Below are positions 8,717-16,828 of a stretch of DNA of 64,000 nucleotides, piece by piece. The stretch comes from a cf. Phormidesmis sp. LEGE 11477 (lineage in GTDB: Bacteria > Cyanobacteriota > Cyanobacteriia > Phormidesmidales > Phormidesmidaceae). A model generated the notes under the pieces. It saw only the letters and a list, made by a program, of their open reading frames with translations. It was not told the origin of the DNA and did no database searches. The DNA is taken from NCBI RefSeq assembly GCF_015207105.1, contig NZ_JADEXO010000004.1:1-64000 (forward strand). Direction: 5' to 3'. Both the position numbers and the translations under genes were made by a program. How positions within the stretch are numbered: the stretch's first letter is position 1; each line of letters opens with the position of its first letter.

Positions 8717-8768
8717 TCTTATTAGATATTTGCTTCCTACTAACCTCTCATCTTTTCTGAACTCTACT

Positions 8769-10316
8769 ATGTCAACCTCTGAGCATTACGACGTTATTAT
8801 CATCGGCACTGGCGCGGGTGGCGGTACATTAGCTCATCGCCTGGCCCCTAGCGGCAAGAAGATTTTGGTTCTAGAGCGAGGGGGCTTTCTACCCAAAGAA
8901 AAGGATAATTGGAATACCGCTGCTGTTTTCCGTGATGGTAAATATCAAACGGATGAAGTTTGGGCAGATCGAGATGGTAAGGATATCAGTCCAGGTGTGA
9001 ACTACTGGGTAGGGGGAAATACAAAATTTTATGGCGGCGCGCTGTTTAGGCTACGGGAAAAAGATTTTGAAGAAGTAAAGCTGAGTGAGGGCGTTTCGCC
9101 AGCTTGGCCGCTGAAGTATGCCAACTTTGAATCCTATTACGACGAGGCCGAAGCACTCTATCAGGTACATGGCAAACAAGGACTAGACCCGACAGAACCG
9201 CCGCGCCAAAGCGATTATCCCTTTCCGCCCGTGAGTCATGAGCCCCGGATTGCTGGGCTTGACAAGGCGTTTCAAGCGAAAGGGCTAAAGCCGTTCTATC
9301 TGCCACTGTCGGTCAAGCTCAATGAGAAAGATAGGTTCTTGAGCGAGTGTATTCGCTGCAATACCTGCGATGGCTTTCCCTGCTTTATCGATGCCAAGGC
9401 TGATGCGGATGTGAGCTGCATGCGCCCGACTATGGGAAAAGAGAATGTGCATCTCGTGACAGAAGCGAAGGTGAATCGGTTACGCACGAGCGCTTCTGGC
9501 AAAGAAATTACTGGCGTTGAGGCAGAGGTTGAAGGAGAGGAACGAGTTTTTTCTGGAGATATTGTTGTTGTTGCTTGCGGTGCGGTGAATTCTGCGGTTC
9601 TGCTGCTAAATTCGGCGAATGAGCAGCACCCGAACGGATTGGCGAATAGCTCTGACCAGGTGGGCCGAAACTTCATGAAGCATTTGGCAGCGGCGATTGT
9701 TGGACTGACGCTAAAAGAGAATCAGAGCGTCTTTCAAAAGACGCTGGCGATTAATGATTATTACTGGGGTGAGCCGGGTTTTGAATATCCCATGGGGCAT
9801 GTGCAGCTATTGGGCAAGGTAAACCATCGAATGCTGGCACTAGATGTGCCTAAGATTGCGCCGACTTTGGCGCTGCGAATAGCGGCCAGACGAACAGTAG
9901 ATTGGTGGCTGACTGGAGAAGACGCGCCCGAGTCTAGCAACCGAGTGACGGTGAAGAATGGCAAGATTACGCTGAACTACACGCCGAACAATATGAAGGC
10001 ATTTAAGCGGCTGATCAAGCGCTGGACTGGTGTAGTGCGCGAGGTCGATAGCCAGGGAAGCGTGCTGCCGCTGTCTTGGTATTTTAGTAAGATTTTGCCG
10101 ATTGGCGCGATCGCACATCAAGTCGGTACCTGTCGCTTTGGCACAGACCCGGCCAGCTCAGTGCTAGATCTCAACTGCAAAGCCCACGATATCGACAATC
10201 TATATGTCGTCGACGGCAGTTTCTTCCCTTCTAGCGCCGCTGTCAATCCTTCGCTGACGATCATGGCAAATGCAATGCGCGTCGGCGATCATTTGATCGA
10301 GCGACTAGCGGGATAG
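8769..10316 (+). CDS. GMC-family FAD-dependent oxidoreductase
   Basis: The N-terminus has the FAD Rossmann motif IIIGTGAGGGTLAHRLA (glycines at about 13-18) and then VLERGG. The body keeps GMC features such as YWVGGNTKFYGGALFR and VACGAVNSAVLLL. The C-terminus has HQVGTCRFG and NLYVVDGSFFPSSAAVNPSLTIMANA, the GMC substrate/FAD-closing region. GMC enzymes oxidise alcohols, sugars or sterols; the substrate here is unknown. A Cys-rich patch (CIRCNTCDGFPC, around 192-203) is also seen in some related bacterial GMC proteins. The ATG at 8769 is preferred to a TTG at 8730. It may work with the exporter encoded just upstream (inference). Confidence 0.9.
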   Translation: MSTSEHYDVIIIGTGAGGGTLAHRLAPSGKKILVLERGGFLPKEKDNWNTAAVFRDGKYQTDEVWADRDGKDISPGVNYWVGGNTKFYGGALFRLREKDFEEVKLSEGVSPAWPLKYANFESYYDEAEALYQVHGKQGLDPTEPPRQSDYPFPPVSHEPRIAGLDKAFQAKGLKPFYLPLSVKLNEKDRFLSECIRCNTCDGFPCFIDAKADADVSCMRPTMGKENVHLVTEAKVNRLRTSASGKEITGVEAEVEGEERVFSGDIVVVACGAVNSAVLLLNSANEQHPNGLANSSDQVGRNFMKHLAAAIVGLTLKENQSVFQKTLAINDYYWGEPGFEYPMGHVQLLGKVNHRMLALDVPKIAPTLALRIAARRTVDWWLTGEDAPESSNRVTVKNGKITLNYTPNNMKAFKRLIKRWTGVVREVDSQGSVLPLSWYFSKILPIGAIAHQVGTCRFGTDPASSVLDLNCKAHDIDNLYVVDGSFFPSSAAVNPSLTIMANAMRVGDHLIERLAG

Positions 10317-10402
10317 AGTAGAACAACTTTCGGCACAGAGTCGTCAGGAACATTTGTCTGAATAGCATATTGGCTATGGATTGACCTGCTATGCCCCTGC
10401 TT

Positions 10403-11560
10403 TTAGGCAGCTTGTATTGAATATTGAGCCCCCTGCTTCACTTCACCATATAGCGTGTCTCTTTGCTTAGCGGGTCTGCCGATGGATTCAATCGCGCTGA
10501 TCAGATCCGCTTCGCTTTGGCAGGTTCCGCCTGTGGCCCCAGCCATCGAGGTGATATGTTCTTCCATCAGGATGCCGCCGATATCGTTGCAGCCCCAGCG
10601 CAGCGCTTCGGTTGCGCCCTTTAGGCCCAGCTTTACCCAGCTAGGCTGATGATTGACAATCCAATTACCTAGAAAGATTCTGGCAACTGCGGTCAACAGT
10701 AGCGCGTCTTCTAGCGCAGGCTGATCTCTGCCAACTCTACGACGTAAGGGTTTGGGCGCTTCTTGTCCAACGAAGGGAAGTAGGATAAATTCTGTTATTC
10801 CAGTGTGGCCTGCTGCTTTTGATCTTTGTTGAAGCGATCGCAATAAATCCAAATGCTTCACCTGCTGCTCTACCGTCTCAATATGGCCTGACAGCATCGT
10901 GCTAGTGGTCGGCAATCCCACTTCATGCGCCAATCCGACAATCTCCAGCCACTCAGCCGCCGTTGTCTTCTCAGGGCACAGTATCCGCCGGACGCTATCG
11001 TCCAATACCTCTGCGGCTGTCCCCGGTAAAGAGCCGACACCGACATCGCGTAACGCGGCTAACACAGCTTTCAGGCTCAGTCTGTCTTCTCTGGCGATGA
11101 ACTGCACCTCCTGCGGGGAAAAAGCGTGGACATGTAGGTCAGGTGAAGCCGCTTTGATGGTTTCTACGAGTTTGCAGTAATACGCTAGGGAAGAATCGTT
11201 GATTTTGGCCTCAGGGTTCAGCCCGCCCTGCATACACACTTCTGTTGCACCTAGCGCGGCGGCCTCCTGCGCTTTCTCTAAAATGCCGCCCCAATCCACC
11301 CAGTAAGCACCCACTTGATCGGCGTCTCGGCGAAAGGCGCAAAAGCTACAGTGCTGCTCGCAGATATTGGTGTAGTTAATGTTGCGGTTGAGTACATAGG
11401 TGACCGTATCGCCTGCCTGCCGCTGTCGCAGCGTATCTGCCGCCTGACGAATGGCTTCTCTATCTGCCTCAGTTTCCACTTTAAGCAGGGCAATCCCTTC
11501 TTCTATCGAAATGTCTTTATGTGCGATCGCCCGCTCCAGAATCTTCTCAATCTTTGGCAT
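10403..11560 (-). CDS. cofH: FO synthase subunit 2, radical SAM enzyme CofH
   Basis: The radical SAM cluster motif [10 protein letters not shown] is at residues 67-74 after NRNINYTNI, which is the CofH signature. Other typical parts are [32 protein letters not shown] and [17 protein letters not shown]. CofH joins 5-amino-6-ribitylamino-uracil to tyrosine; CofG then closes the deazaflavin ring to give FO, the chromophore of F420 and of deazaflavin photolyases. No cofG is in the window, as is usual for cyanobacteria with separate genes. The ATG at 11560 is used; a TTG 15 bases upstream is possible. Confidence 0.93.
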   Translation of the reverse strand: MPKIEKILERAIAHKDISIEEGIALLKVETEADREAIRQAADTLRQRQAGDTVTYVLNRNINYTNICEQHCSFCAFRRDADQVGAYWVDWGGILEKAQEAAALGATEVCMQGGLNPEAKINDSSLAYYCKLVETIKAASPDLHVHAFSPQEVQFIAREDRLSLKAVLAALRDVGVGSLPGTAAEVLDDSVRRILCPEKTTAAEWLEIVGLAHEVGLPTTSTMLSGHIETVEQQVKHLDLLRSLQQRSKAAGHTGITEFILLPFVGQEAPKPLRRRVGRDQPALEDALLLTAVARIFLGNWIVNHQPSWVKLGLKGATEALRWGCNDIGGILMEEHITSMAGATGGTCQSEADLISAIESIGRPAKQRDTLYGEVKQGAQYSIQAA

Positions 11561-11649
11561 CAACCCACCTATCAACCCATTACGTCACCCTACTAGCTTA
11601 ACTTCTGAATGCCTTAGGCATAAGGATTTGATGAGTTCTGCTTTCTAGT

Positions 11650-13968
11650 CTAAATCAACGCCATCGCTTCCTCCAAATTGGCGATATCAGCAACGACTTC
11701 AAAGCTACTCGCTGTTAGGCTAGATGCTTGTACATTATTCAAGATTGCAAGGTTTTCACCCGTGCTAGTGACACCTAGCACCGTTGTGCTGCCATCTTGA
11801 GAAATTGTCAGCTCAGCGAAGGTCAATTCACCTTCGATTAAACCAATACGATCAATCTCGACTTCAAAATCTATAACTGTGTCGGTTCCGTCATCATTAC
11901 CGAAAACAAATAGATCGCTACCGCTACCCTTCGACTTGTTATCACCCACGAGCACGTCGTTACCTATGCCTCCAAAGATAATGTCGTCGCCATCATCGCC
12001 CCAAATCATGTCATCGCCTGCATCGCCGCTGAGGATATCGTCACCCGCCTTGCCACCAATTCGGTCATTACCGTCAGCACCAAAGATAATGTCATTACCG
12101 CCAATGCCATCTTGAGGACTGCGCTTATTGGTGTCTCCACGCAGGATATCGTCACCGCTACCACCGTCGATCAGGTCATCGCCGAAGCCGCCCGCTACAG
12201 TGTCGTTACCGTCTAGAGCGATGATGGTCTCGTTGGCATCAGTCCCTTCTAAAGTCTCGGCGTTATCAGTCCCTTCGATGTCAACTGTCGGTTCTGTGTT
12301 GGCAAGCTCGATTACAATCTCGTCTCCATACACCCGGCGCTCGGTATCTACTAGGTCATAGTTGGTATCCAAAACAGGAAAGCTGTAAACAGGCGTAAAG
12401 GTAATCTGCGCTCCGTTCTCTTCACCCAAATTTTCTAGGTTAACTTCTAGGTGTCCGTAGTGCTTTCCACCTGCTACATTTTGAAGGACGCCGTCTACCT
12501 CTTGCCACAGTTCTGGTTCGCTTTGATCGGCAGTCCACTGGCTGAACGAGTTGTAGCCAAGGAGATTTCCATCCTCATCCGTGCGCTCTCCACGCATACC
12601 ATCTCCAGCAACACCCACATCGTAGTAGTAGACCCCTTCTCCGTCATTATCTTCATCGACAAAGCTACGCTCGAACATTTCGCTGTGCCCAGAGAAAACT
12701 GCCACTACACCGTATTCCTCAAACAGGGTTTGATACTGGCGCATCGGCGTTCCGCCCTGTCCAGAAGAATCTTCGTGATTCATCGGTAGGCCGTGGGTAC
12801 CGCTAGAGTAAGGTGCGTGGTGGAACTGTGCAAAAATATATTGGCCCTCTGCACGGGCTGATTCTAGCTGTGCGATCGCCCAATTCCACTGCGGACTACC
12901 AGGGTTAAAATCTGCAAGATCAGTTCCGCCTGCCGCTTCGTACTGTTCGCGGGTGACGTTCTCTTGGGTATCGGTGCCAGGCCCTGTGTACTCACGACCA
13001 CTAACTTGGGGGGGTTGTCCTTCTCCGTCATAGTTGTCGCGGCTGTCATCTGGTTCGCCGTTCGAGCTGTCTAGCGTCAGAATCGTGACCGGGCCGTAGT
13101 CAGTACGATAGTAGTTATCTTGATGTTCGAGGGTGCCATTGGCTGGGGCATCAAAGTACACATGATACTTTTCGCGGCCAAACAAGGGACCATATCGCCC
13201 GTCTTCGTCAACGCCATAGCCTCCGTTGAGTGCGCCAAAGTTTTCCCAGTTGCCTAAAGCGGGTAGGAGTGGGTACTCAGATAAGCCACTATCAAATTCG
13301 CCAGCATTATGACGAAAAAATTCATCCCAGCCCGGTTGATAGCCTCCCCCTTGAACCAAATCTCCTGGCATCACCATGAAGTCTGGATCTCGGCTGTTGA
13401 TGATCTCCAGATTGTTTCTGTAGCCAACGTTTTCCGTTAGGGGATAGTTAATGCGATCGCCGCTCACGCCAATTGTCTCTGCCCATAGGCTATCTTCTAC
13501 ACCTGGGCGGGACAAAGAGTCTTCGTCTAAAGCTCCCTGCTGCCAGTCACGACGATTGACCCGGCCTCTAGGTTCAGTCTCACTGTCTGAGAGTACAACA
13601 AAGCGAATTGTGTCCCAGTCTTCAGCGGTGGGGGCTGTCTCAAAGCTGGATTCAAAAGTGGTTTCTCCAACCGACACTGAATACTCATAGGTACTGTCCG
13701 GCGCAAGTTCGGTGACGTCTACAGTGTGCTTGTAGTTCTCGTTGCCAAGCAGCCACGAGCCTGGTTCTAAGCCTTCGATCTCTTGGTTTAGCTCGGCATC
13801 TGTATAACCGAGTATCGGTTCAAAGGTAGGGCTAGTAACAAAGGTTAAAGGGCTGTCCAAGCCTGGTCCTGTAATCGATAATTCACCAGAAATATTCTCT
13901 TCGGTGAACCAAGTGATGTACATTCCATCACTAGAAGGCTGTTGTAGATAAGGGTTAACGCGCAGCAT
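11650..13968 (-). CDS. Secreted metallophosphoesterase with RTX (hemolysin-type) calcium-binding repeats
   Basis: The 772-residue protein begins with a fibronectin-like purple-acid-phosphatase N domain (VNPYLQQPSSDGMYITW). Calcineurin-like phosphoesterase motifs follow: VLSDSE (about 148), VMPGDLVQGGG (about 200), LGNWE, FAQFHHAPYSSG and FSGHSEMFER. GNWE replaces the usual GNH and SDSE replaces D.H, so metal ligation may differ. Residues about 580-700 contain glycine/aspartate nonapeptides (GDDLIDGGSGDD, AGDDILSGDAGDD), the calcium beta-roll of type I-secreted proteins. There is no N-terminal signal peptide, consistent with C-terminal RTX-directed export. Probable role: extracellular phosphate scavenging. 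It starts at ATG 13968. Confidence 0.88.
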   Translation of the reverse strand: MLRVNPYLQQPSSDGMYITWFTEENISGELSITGPGLDSPLTFVTSPTFEPILGYTDAELNQEIEGLEPGSWLLGNENYKHTVDVTELAPDSTYEYSVSVGETTFESSFETAPTAEDWDTIRFVVLSDSETEPRGRVNRRDWQQGALDEDSLSRPGVEDSLWAETIGVSGDRINYPLTENVGYRNNLEIINSRDPDFMVMPGDLVQGGGYQPGWDEFFRHNAGEFDSGLSEYPLLPALGNWENFGALNGGYGVDEDGRYGPLFGREKYHVYFDAPANGTLEHQDNYYRTDYGPVTILTLDSSNGEPDDSRDNYDGEGQPPQVSGREYTGPGTDTQENVTREQYEAAGGTDLADFNPGSPQWNWAIAQLESARAEGQYIFAQFHHAPYSSGTHGLPMNHEDSSGQGGTPMRQYQTLFEEYGVVAVFSGHSEMFERSFVDEDNDGEGVYYYDVGVAGDGMRGERTDEDGNLLGYNSFSQWTADQSEPELWQEVDGVLQNVAGGKHYGHLEVNLENLGEENGAQITFTPVYSFPVLDTNYDLVDTERRVYGDEIVIELANTEPTVDIEGTDNAETLEGTDANETIIALDGNDTVAGGFGDDLIDGGSGDDILRGDTNKRSPQDGIGGNDIIFGADGNDRIGGKAGDDILSGDAGDDMIWGDDGDDIIFGGIGNDVLVGDNKSKGSGSDLFVFGNDDGTDTVIDFEVEIDRIGLIEGELTFAELTISQDGSTTVLGVTSTGENLAILNNVQASSLTASSFEVVADIANLEEAMALI

Positions 13969-14194
13969 AGATATACCTACTGTTGAACGGGTTCTTCACT
14001 GACTCCCTCAGTATTTGCTACGGGTTAGTTCTATGTCGTTAAGAGAACTTTATGGAAGGGGAAATTAATGCTTAATGCTCAGTTTGATTTTGCGTATCAG
14101 AGCTGAGTAGCCAAAAATCGGATAAGAGTCAACCAGATGACCGTTCAGACGAAAGTGCTATTGTTGACCTACTCATACACTTGATGTCAGCGCT

Positions 14195-14962
14195 ATGGTG
14201 CTTTCAAGCGAACGTCAAACGACAAAGCCTACCGCCACTTTGAAACAGCCTGTCGTTACTTGGGAACCGCTTCCAGACGATTTTGTTCTGCCAGATGACC
14301 CTGTGGAAAATATTCAACAGCCGCCACTCGCCGCCGCTCTCACTGATGCCCTCGGCGAGAATGGCCTTATCCAATCAGAGATGCTAATTGGCTCAAACTT
14401 TGGCCTCGTCGCCAACATCGACAAACGCACTGTGGTTAAGGCTCCCGATTGGTTCTACGTTCCATACGTTCTACCGATTCGAGAAGACGTTATTCGCCGT
14501 AGCTATACGCCACATACCGAAGGCGATCCGGTAGCGGTTGTGATGGAATTTCTGTCTGCTGACGACTGTGGTGAACTTTCCATTAGGTCAATGCCGCCCT
14601 ATGGCAAGCTCTATTTTTATGAGCAGATTCTACAGGTGCCTACTTACGTCACCTACAATCCCTACGAGCCTAGTTTGCAGGTTCGCCGCCTTGAGAACGG
14701 TCAATACGTCCTACAGACCGCTAATGCGAATGGCCGATTTTGGATACCAGAATTACAGCTCAATTTAGGGATATGGAAAGGAGAGCGCCTAGGTAAAACA
14801 ACTCATTGGCTGCGCTGGTGGGATGACTCTGACAGCCTGCTGCTGTGGAGCGCTGAACAGGTAATGGTAGAGCGTCAAAAAACTGAAGCAGAACGACAAA
14901 AGGCTGAAGCACTTGCTGCAAAGCTAAGAGAATTGGGCGTCGATCTAGAGACTCTAAGCTGA
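14195..14962 (+). CDS. Uma2 family (DUF820) restriction-endonuclease-like protein
   Basis: The 255-residue protein shows the Uma2/DUF820 pattern common in cyanobacteria: an N-terminal PPDDFVLPDDP-like segment, VKAPDWFYV (PDxxxV strand), GDPVAVVMEFLS and YGKLYFYEQILQVPTYVTYNP. A C-terminal Lys/Glu/Ala coiled coil (VERQKTEAERQKAEALAAKLRELGVD) is typical. The fold is PD-(D/E)xK, with Asp in APDW and Glu in VVMEF as likely ligands. Many paralogues exist per genome and their role is uncertain; a nuclease role has been proposed. It starts at ATG 14195. Confidence 0.85.
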   Translation: MVLSSERQTTKPTATLKQPVVTWEPLPDDFVLPDDPVENIQQPPLAAALTDALGENGLIQSEMLIGSNFGLVANIDKRTVVKAPDWFYVPYVLPIREDVIRRSYTPHTEGDPVAVVMEFLSADDCGELSIRSMPPYGKLYFYEQILQVPTYVTYNPYEPSLQVRRLENGQYVLQTANANGRFWIPELQLNLGIWKGERLGKTTHWLRWWDDSDSLLLWSAEQVMVERQKTEAERQKAEALAAKLRELGVDLETLS

Positions 14963-15348
14963 ATTCACCTAGGACTAAGCGGATTCTGAGCTAAGTGTAT
15001 TTATGAGGATTCTCTGTCAAATAATTGACAGGCGAAAAACAAAGGCGATAGGGTGAGTCTTACGGTACTAGCTACGTTTGCTGACTTTAGCTAAAGAAGG
15101 CATCTGCGTATCTAGTGGCCAAACCGCCCCGAAAAATTTAAGTCGCTGACGATGACTGCACCAACAGATCATCGCCAGCTAGCCCCCAAAGACTGATCTA
15201 ACCAGCGATGGAGGTTGTGCATAATCATGCCACAGCCACCCTGACCTTTAGCAAGTTGGGGTGGCTTGAGTTTTTCGCGGGTCTTTCTTCCACCGCTCAG
15301 CTTGATCATCATCCTGAGCAACCCCTAAACATACCGGAGAAAAACCCC
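14963..15348 (+). promoter_or_regulatory. Leader with AGCCACCC/GGGTGGCT hairpin before the 105-aa conserved protein
   Basis: An inverted repeat AGCCACCC...GGGTGGCT lies at about 15233-15265 and is followed by TGAGTTTTT, resembling a terminator or attenuator about 80 nt before the GTG start at 15349. A similar hairpin, AGCCACCCCG...CGGGGTGGCT, precedes the paralogous gene at 56992-57312 on the other strand. The remainder of the spacer shows no gene. An in-frame upstream ATG at 15208 would translate through this hairpin and is not supported by the paralogue. Confidence 0.55.
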
Positions 15349-15663
15349 GTGAAACCCACATCTTTCTTGTGTGATTGCCCTTCTATCGGCGATCCTATAC
15401 GCGATCTGTGCCCTCCTGCCCAGCGCTCAAACCTGCAAACCTCACCGCTCCCGCACCTAACACCGTCAGGCAACGCTCCCGGCGAATCTATCCGTCATAT
15501 CTTGCTGGGCAAACCCGACGCCATCCGCCAAACCATTCACCTATTGCACGCACTGCACTACACCGAAACGATTCTATGGAGTCCGGTGCTGACGATTGAA
15601 GACGCGCTGGTGATCACGCCTACGCAAGGGGAGGCGATGAGTTTGCTGAGAAAACAGCTTTAG
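15349..15663 (+). CDS. Conserved small cyanobacterial protein, paralogue of the protein at 56992-57312
   Basis: From the GTG at 15349 the product has 104 residues. The N-terminal half is variable and Pro/Ser-rich. The C-terminal half reads GESIRHILLGKPDAIRQTIHLLHALHYTE and then ILWSP. The second copy in this window has the same pattern (E..VRHMLFGPLSSIRYTIRLLHQLGYAE..DWS) and 106 residues, which supports the GTG start; CGGAG sits 11 nt upstream. I do not recognise a named family and see no catalytic motif, signal peptide or membrane segment. The function is unknown. Confidence 0.7.
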   Translation: MKPTSFLCDCPSIGDPIRDLCPPAQRSNLQTSPLPHLTPSGNAPGESIRHILLGKPDAIRQTIHLLHALHYTETILWSPVLTIEDALVITPTQGEAMSLLRKQL

Positions 15664-15793
15664 GCTTAGCTAGATGAGTGAGGGCGATCGCGTTTCATAC
15701 AGCAGGCAAAATAGTTGTGTAGAGTGTGATCGCCCTTCGAGCCCAATCAACCAAATCAGTCAGCTACGCGCTCCCCCTTTCTAGAGCTTCGAT

Positions 15794-16219
15794 TCACCGA
15801 TTTGCTCTTGTGAGTTCTAATAGCAAGCCTTGCAGTATTTCTTGCTGAGCAGCGCGATCGCGATTCATCTGTGAGATCAGTGCGTTGAAACTTTCCCGAT
15901 TATTGGCGCGATCTGCATTGATCTGGTCAACGGCATCGTCAAAGCGCTGACTAGCTTCTCTGCGGTCTGCGATCGCCTCCTGGCGCAATAGGTCAAAGCG
16001 CTGATTGCTTCCGGCTGAACTGCTCGCTAGCCGATCAACGTTAGCAGTGAGTCGATCAATATTGGTTGTCAGTTCTCGAATACCAACTTCATTAGTGCTC
16101 ACCGCGCCTACCAGCGTGTCGATATCGTTGGTGTTTCTATCCTGATGCTCTGTAATCCGGTCAAGCCGCTCAGCCGTGCTCTCTAAAATGGCCTCAATTC
16201 TATCTAGTCGATCGCTCAT
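15794..16219 (-). CDS. Coiled-coil protein of unknown function, 141 aa
   Basis: Almost the entire protein is a heptad-rich helix: RLDRIEAILESTAERLDRI, then ELTTNIDRLTANVDRLAS, then alternating RFDxxR and ADR units to the end. There is no signal peptide. The ATG at 16219 is chosen because TTGAGGAAAAA precedes it; an upstream in-frame ATG at 16261 lacks this. Similar small coiled-coil proteins are frequent in cyanobacteria and are often annotated as hypothetical. The gene is on the same strand as the cyclotransferase-like gene, 66 bp after it. Confidence 0.75.
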   Translation of the reverse strand: MSDRLDRIEAILESTAERLDRITEHQDRNTNDIDTLVGAVSTNEVGIRELTTNIDRLTANVDRLASSSAGSNQRFDLLRQEAIADRREASQRFDDAVDQINADRANNRESFNALISQMNRDRAAQQEILQGLLLELTRANR

Positions 16220-16285
16220 GTGTTTTTCCTCAAGATGATATTTCGCTAGCTGATGAGCCACGCGACGCGCAGTTCGAGCTGCTGA

Positions 16286-16738
16286 TTACGCCCAAATGCC
16301 GTCAGGTAGATAGATGCCGCCGCGCGATCGCACCTCGTCTTCAGACATCACATAGCCCCAAGCCATTTGCAAAGGCTGCTGCGCTCGGTCAAAAACTGTC
16401 ATCTCACAGCGCAAGTACTCATTCTCAATATCACCTCGTTTAGGAGAATAGCCTTCTAGTTTATCTAGACCTTGGAGGATATCGGCGCAGATTTCAGGGG
16501 ACTGAGCAAATCTAAGCAGAGCGCCCTTCACCCAGTCATCGCCGACTGTCATTGCCGGATAGCCTAAACGCGGAAAATTATATAGCCGCCCCTTCACCAT
16601 CGCCGGAATCGCCTCCGTTAGATACATGCCGCAAAAACGAACATGAAAGCGACCTCCCGGTTTCAGCGTGCCATAGACAAAGACAGAAAGGTCAGCCTCA
16701 GGGTTAGAACTATCGGAATCAGAAATATCAGATTTCAT
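16286..16738 (-). CDS. Gamma-glutamylcyclotransferase-like (AIG2/GGCT fold) protein
   Basis: The N-terminal FVYGTLKPGGRFH (about 20-32) is the substrate-binding loop of the GGCT/AIG2 fold. It is followed by VKGRLYNFPRLGYPAM, WVKGALLRF and LDKLEGYSP, where the Glu is the usual catalytic acid position. The length of 150 residues fits the family. Members act on gamma-glutamyl amines or serve as unknown cyclotransferases; the substrate cannot be deduced. The start is ATG 16738. The gene is divergent from leuS, with 90 bp between the starts. Confidence 0.85.
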   Translation of the reverse strand: MKSDISDSDSSNPEADLSVFVYGTLKPGGRFHVRFCGMYLTEAIPAMVKGRLYNFPRLGYPAMTVGDDWVKGALLRFAQSPEICADILQGLDKLEGYSPKRGDIENEYLRCEMTVFDRAQQPLQMAWGYVMSEDEVRSRGGIYLPDGIWA

Positions 16739-16828
16739 TAGATTCTAAAGTCACAAAACGCCCTCAAATTCACTTCACCCTCTAAAATACAACCTTAAGC
16801 AAGTGAACAAAAAAGGAACCGTAGCGGC

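Noticed and set aside
12000-12360. Plus-strand Ser/Pro-rich frames opposite the RTX repeats
   Set aside because: They are antisense shadows of the Gly/Asp repeats of the phosphoesterase.
15208-15348. Upstream start for the small conserved protein
   Set aside because: The extension translates through the hairpin leader and the paralogue at 57.0 kb has no such part; the GTG at 15349 gives matching length.
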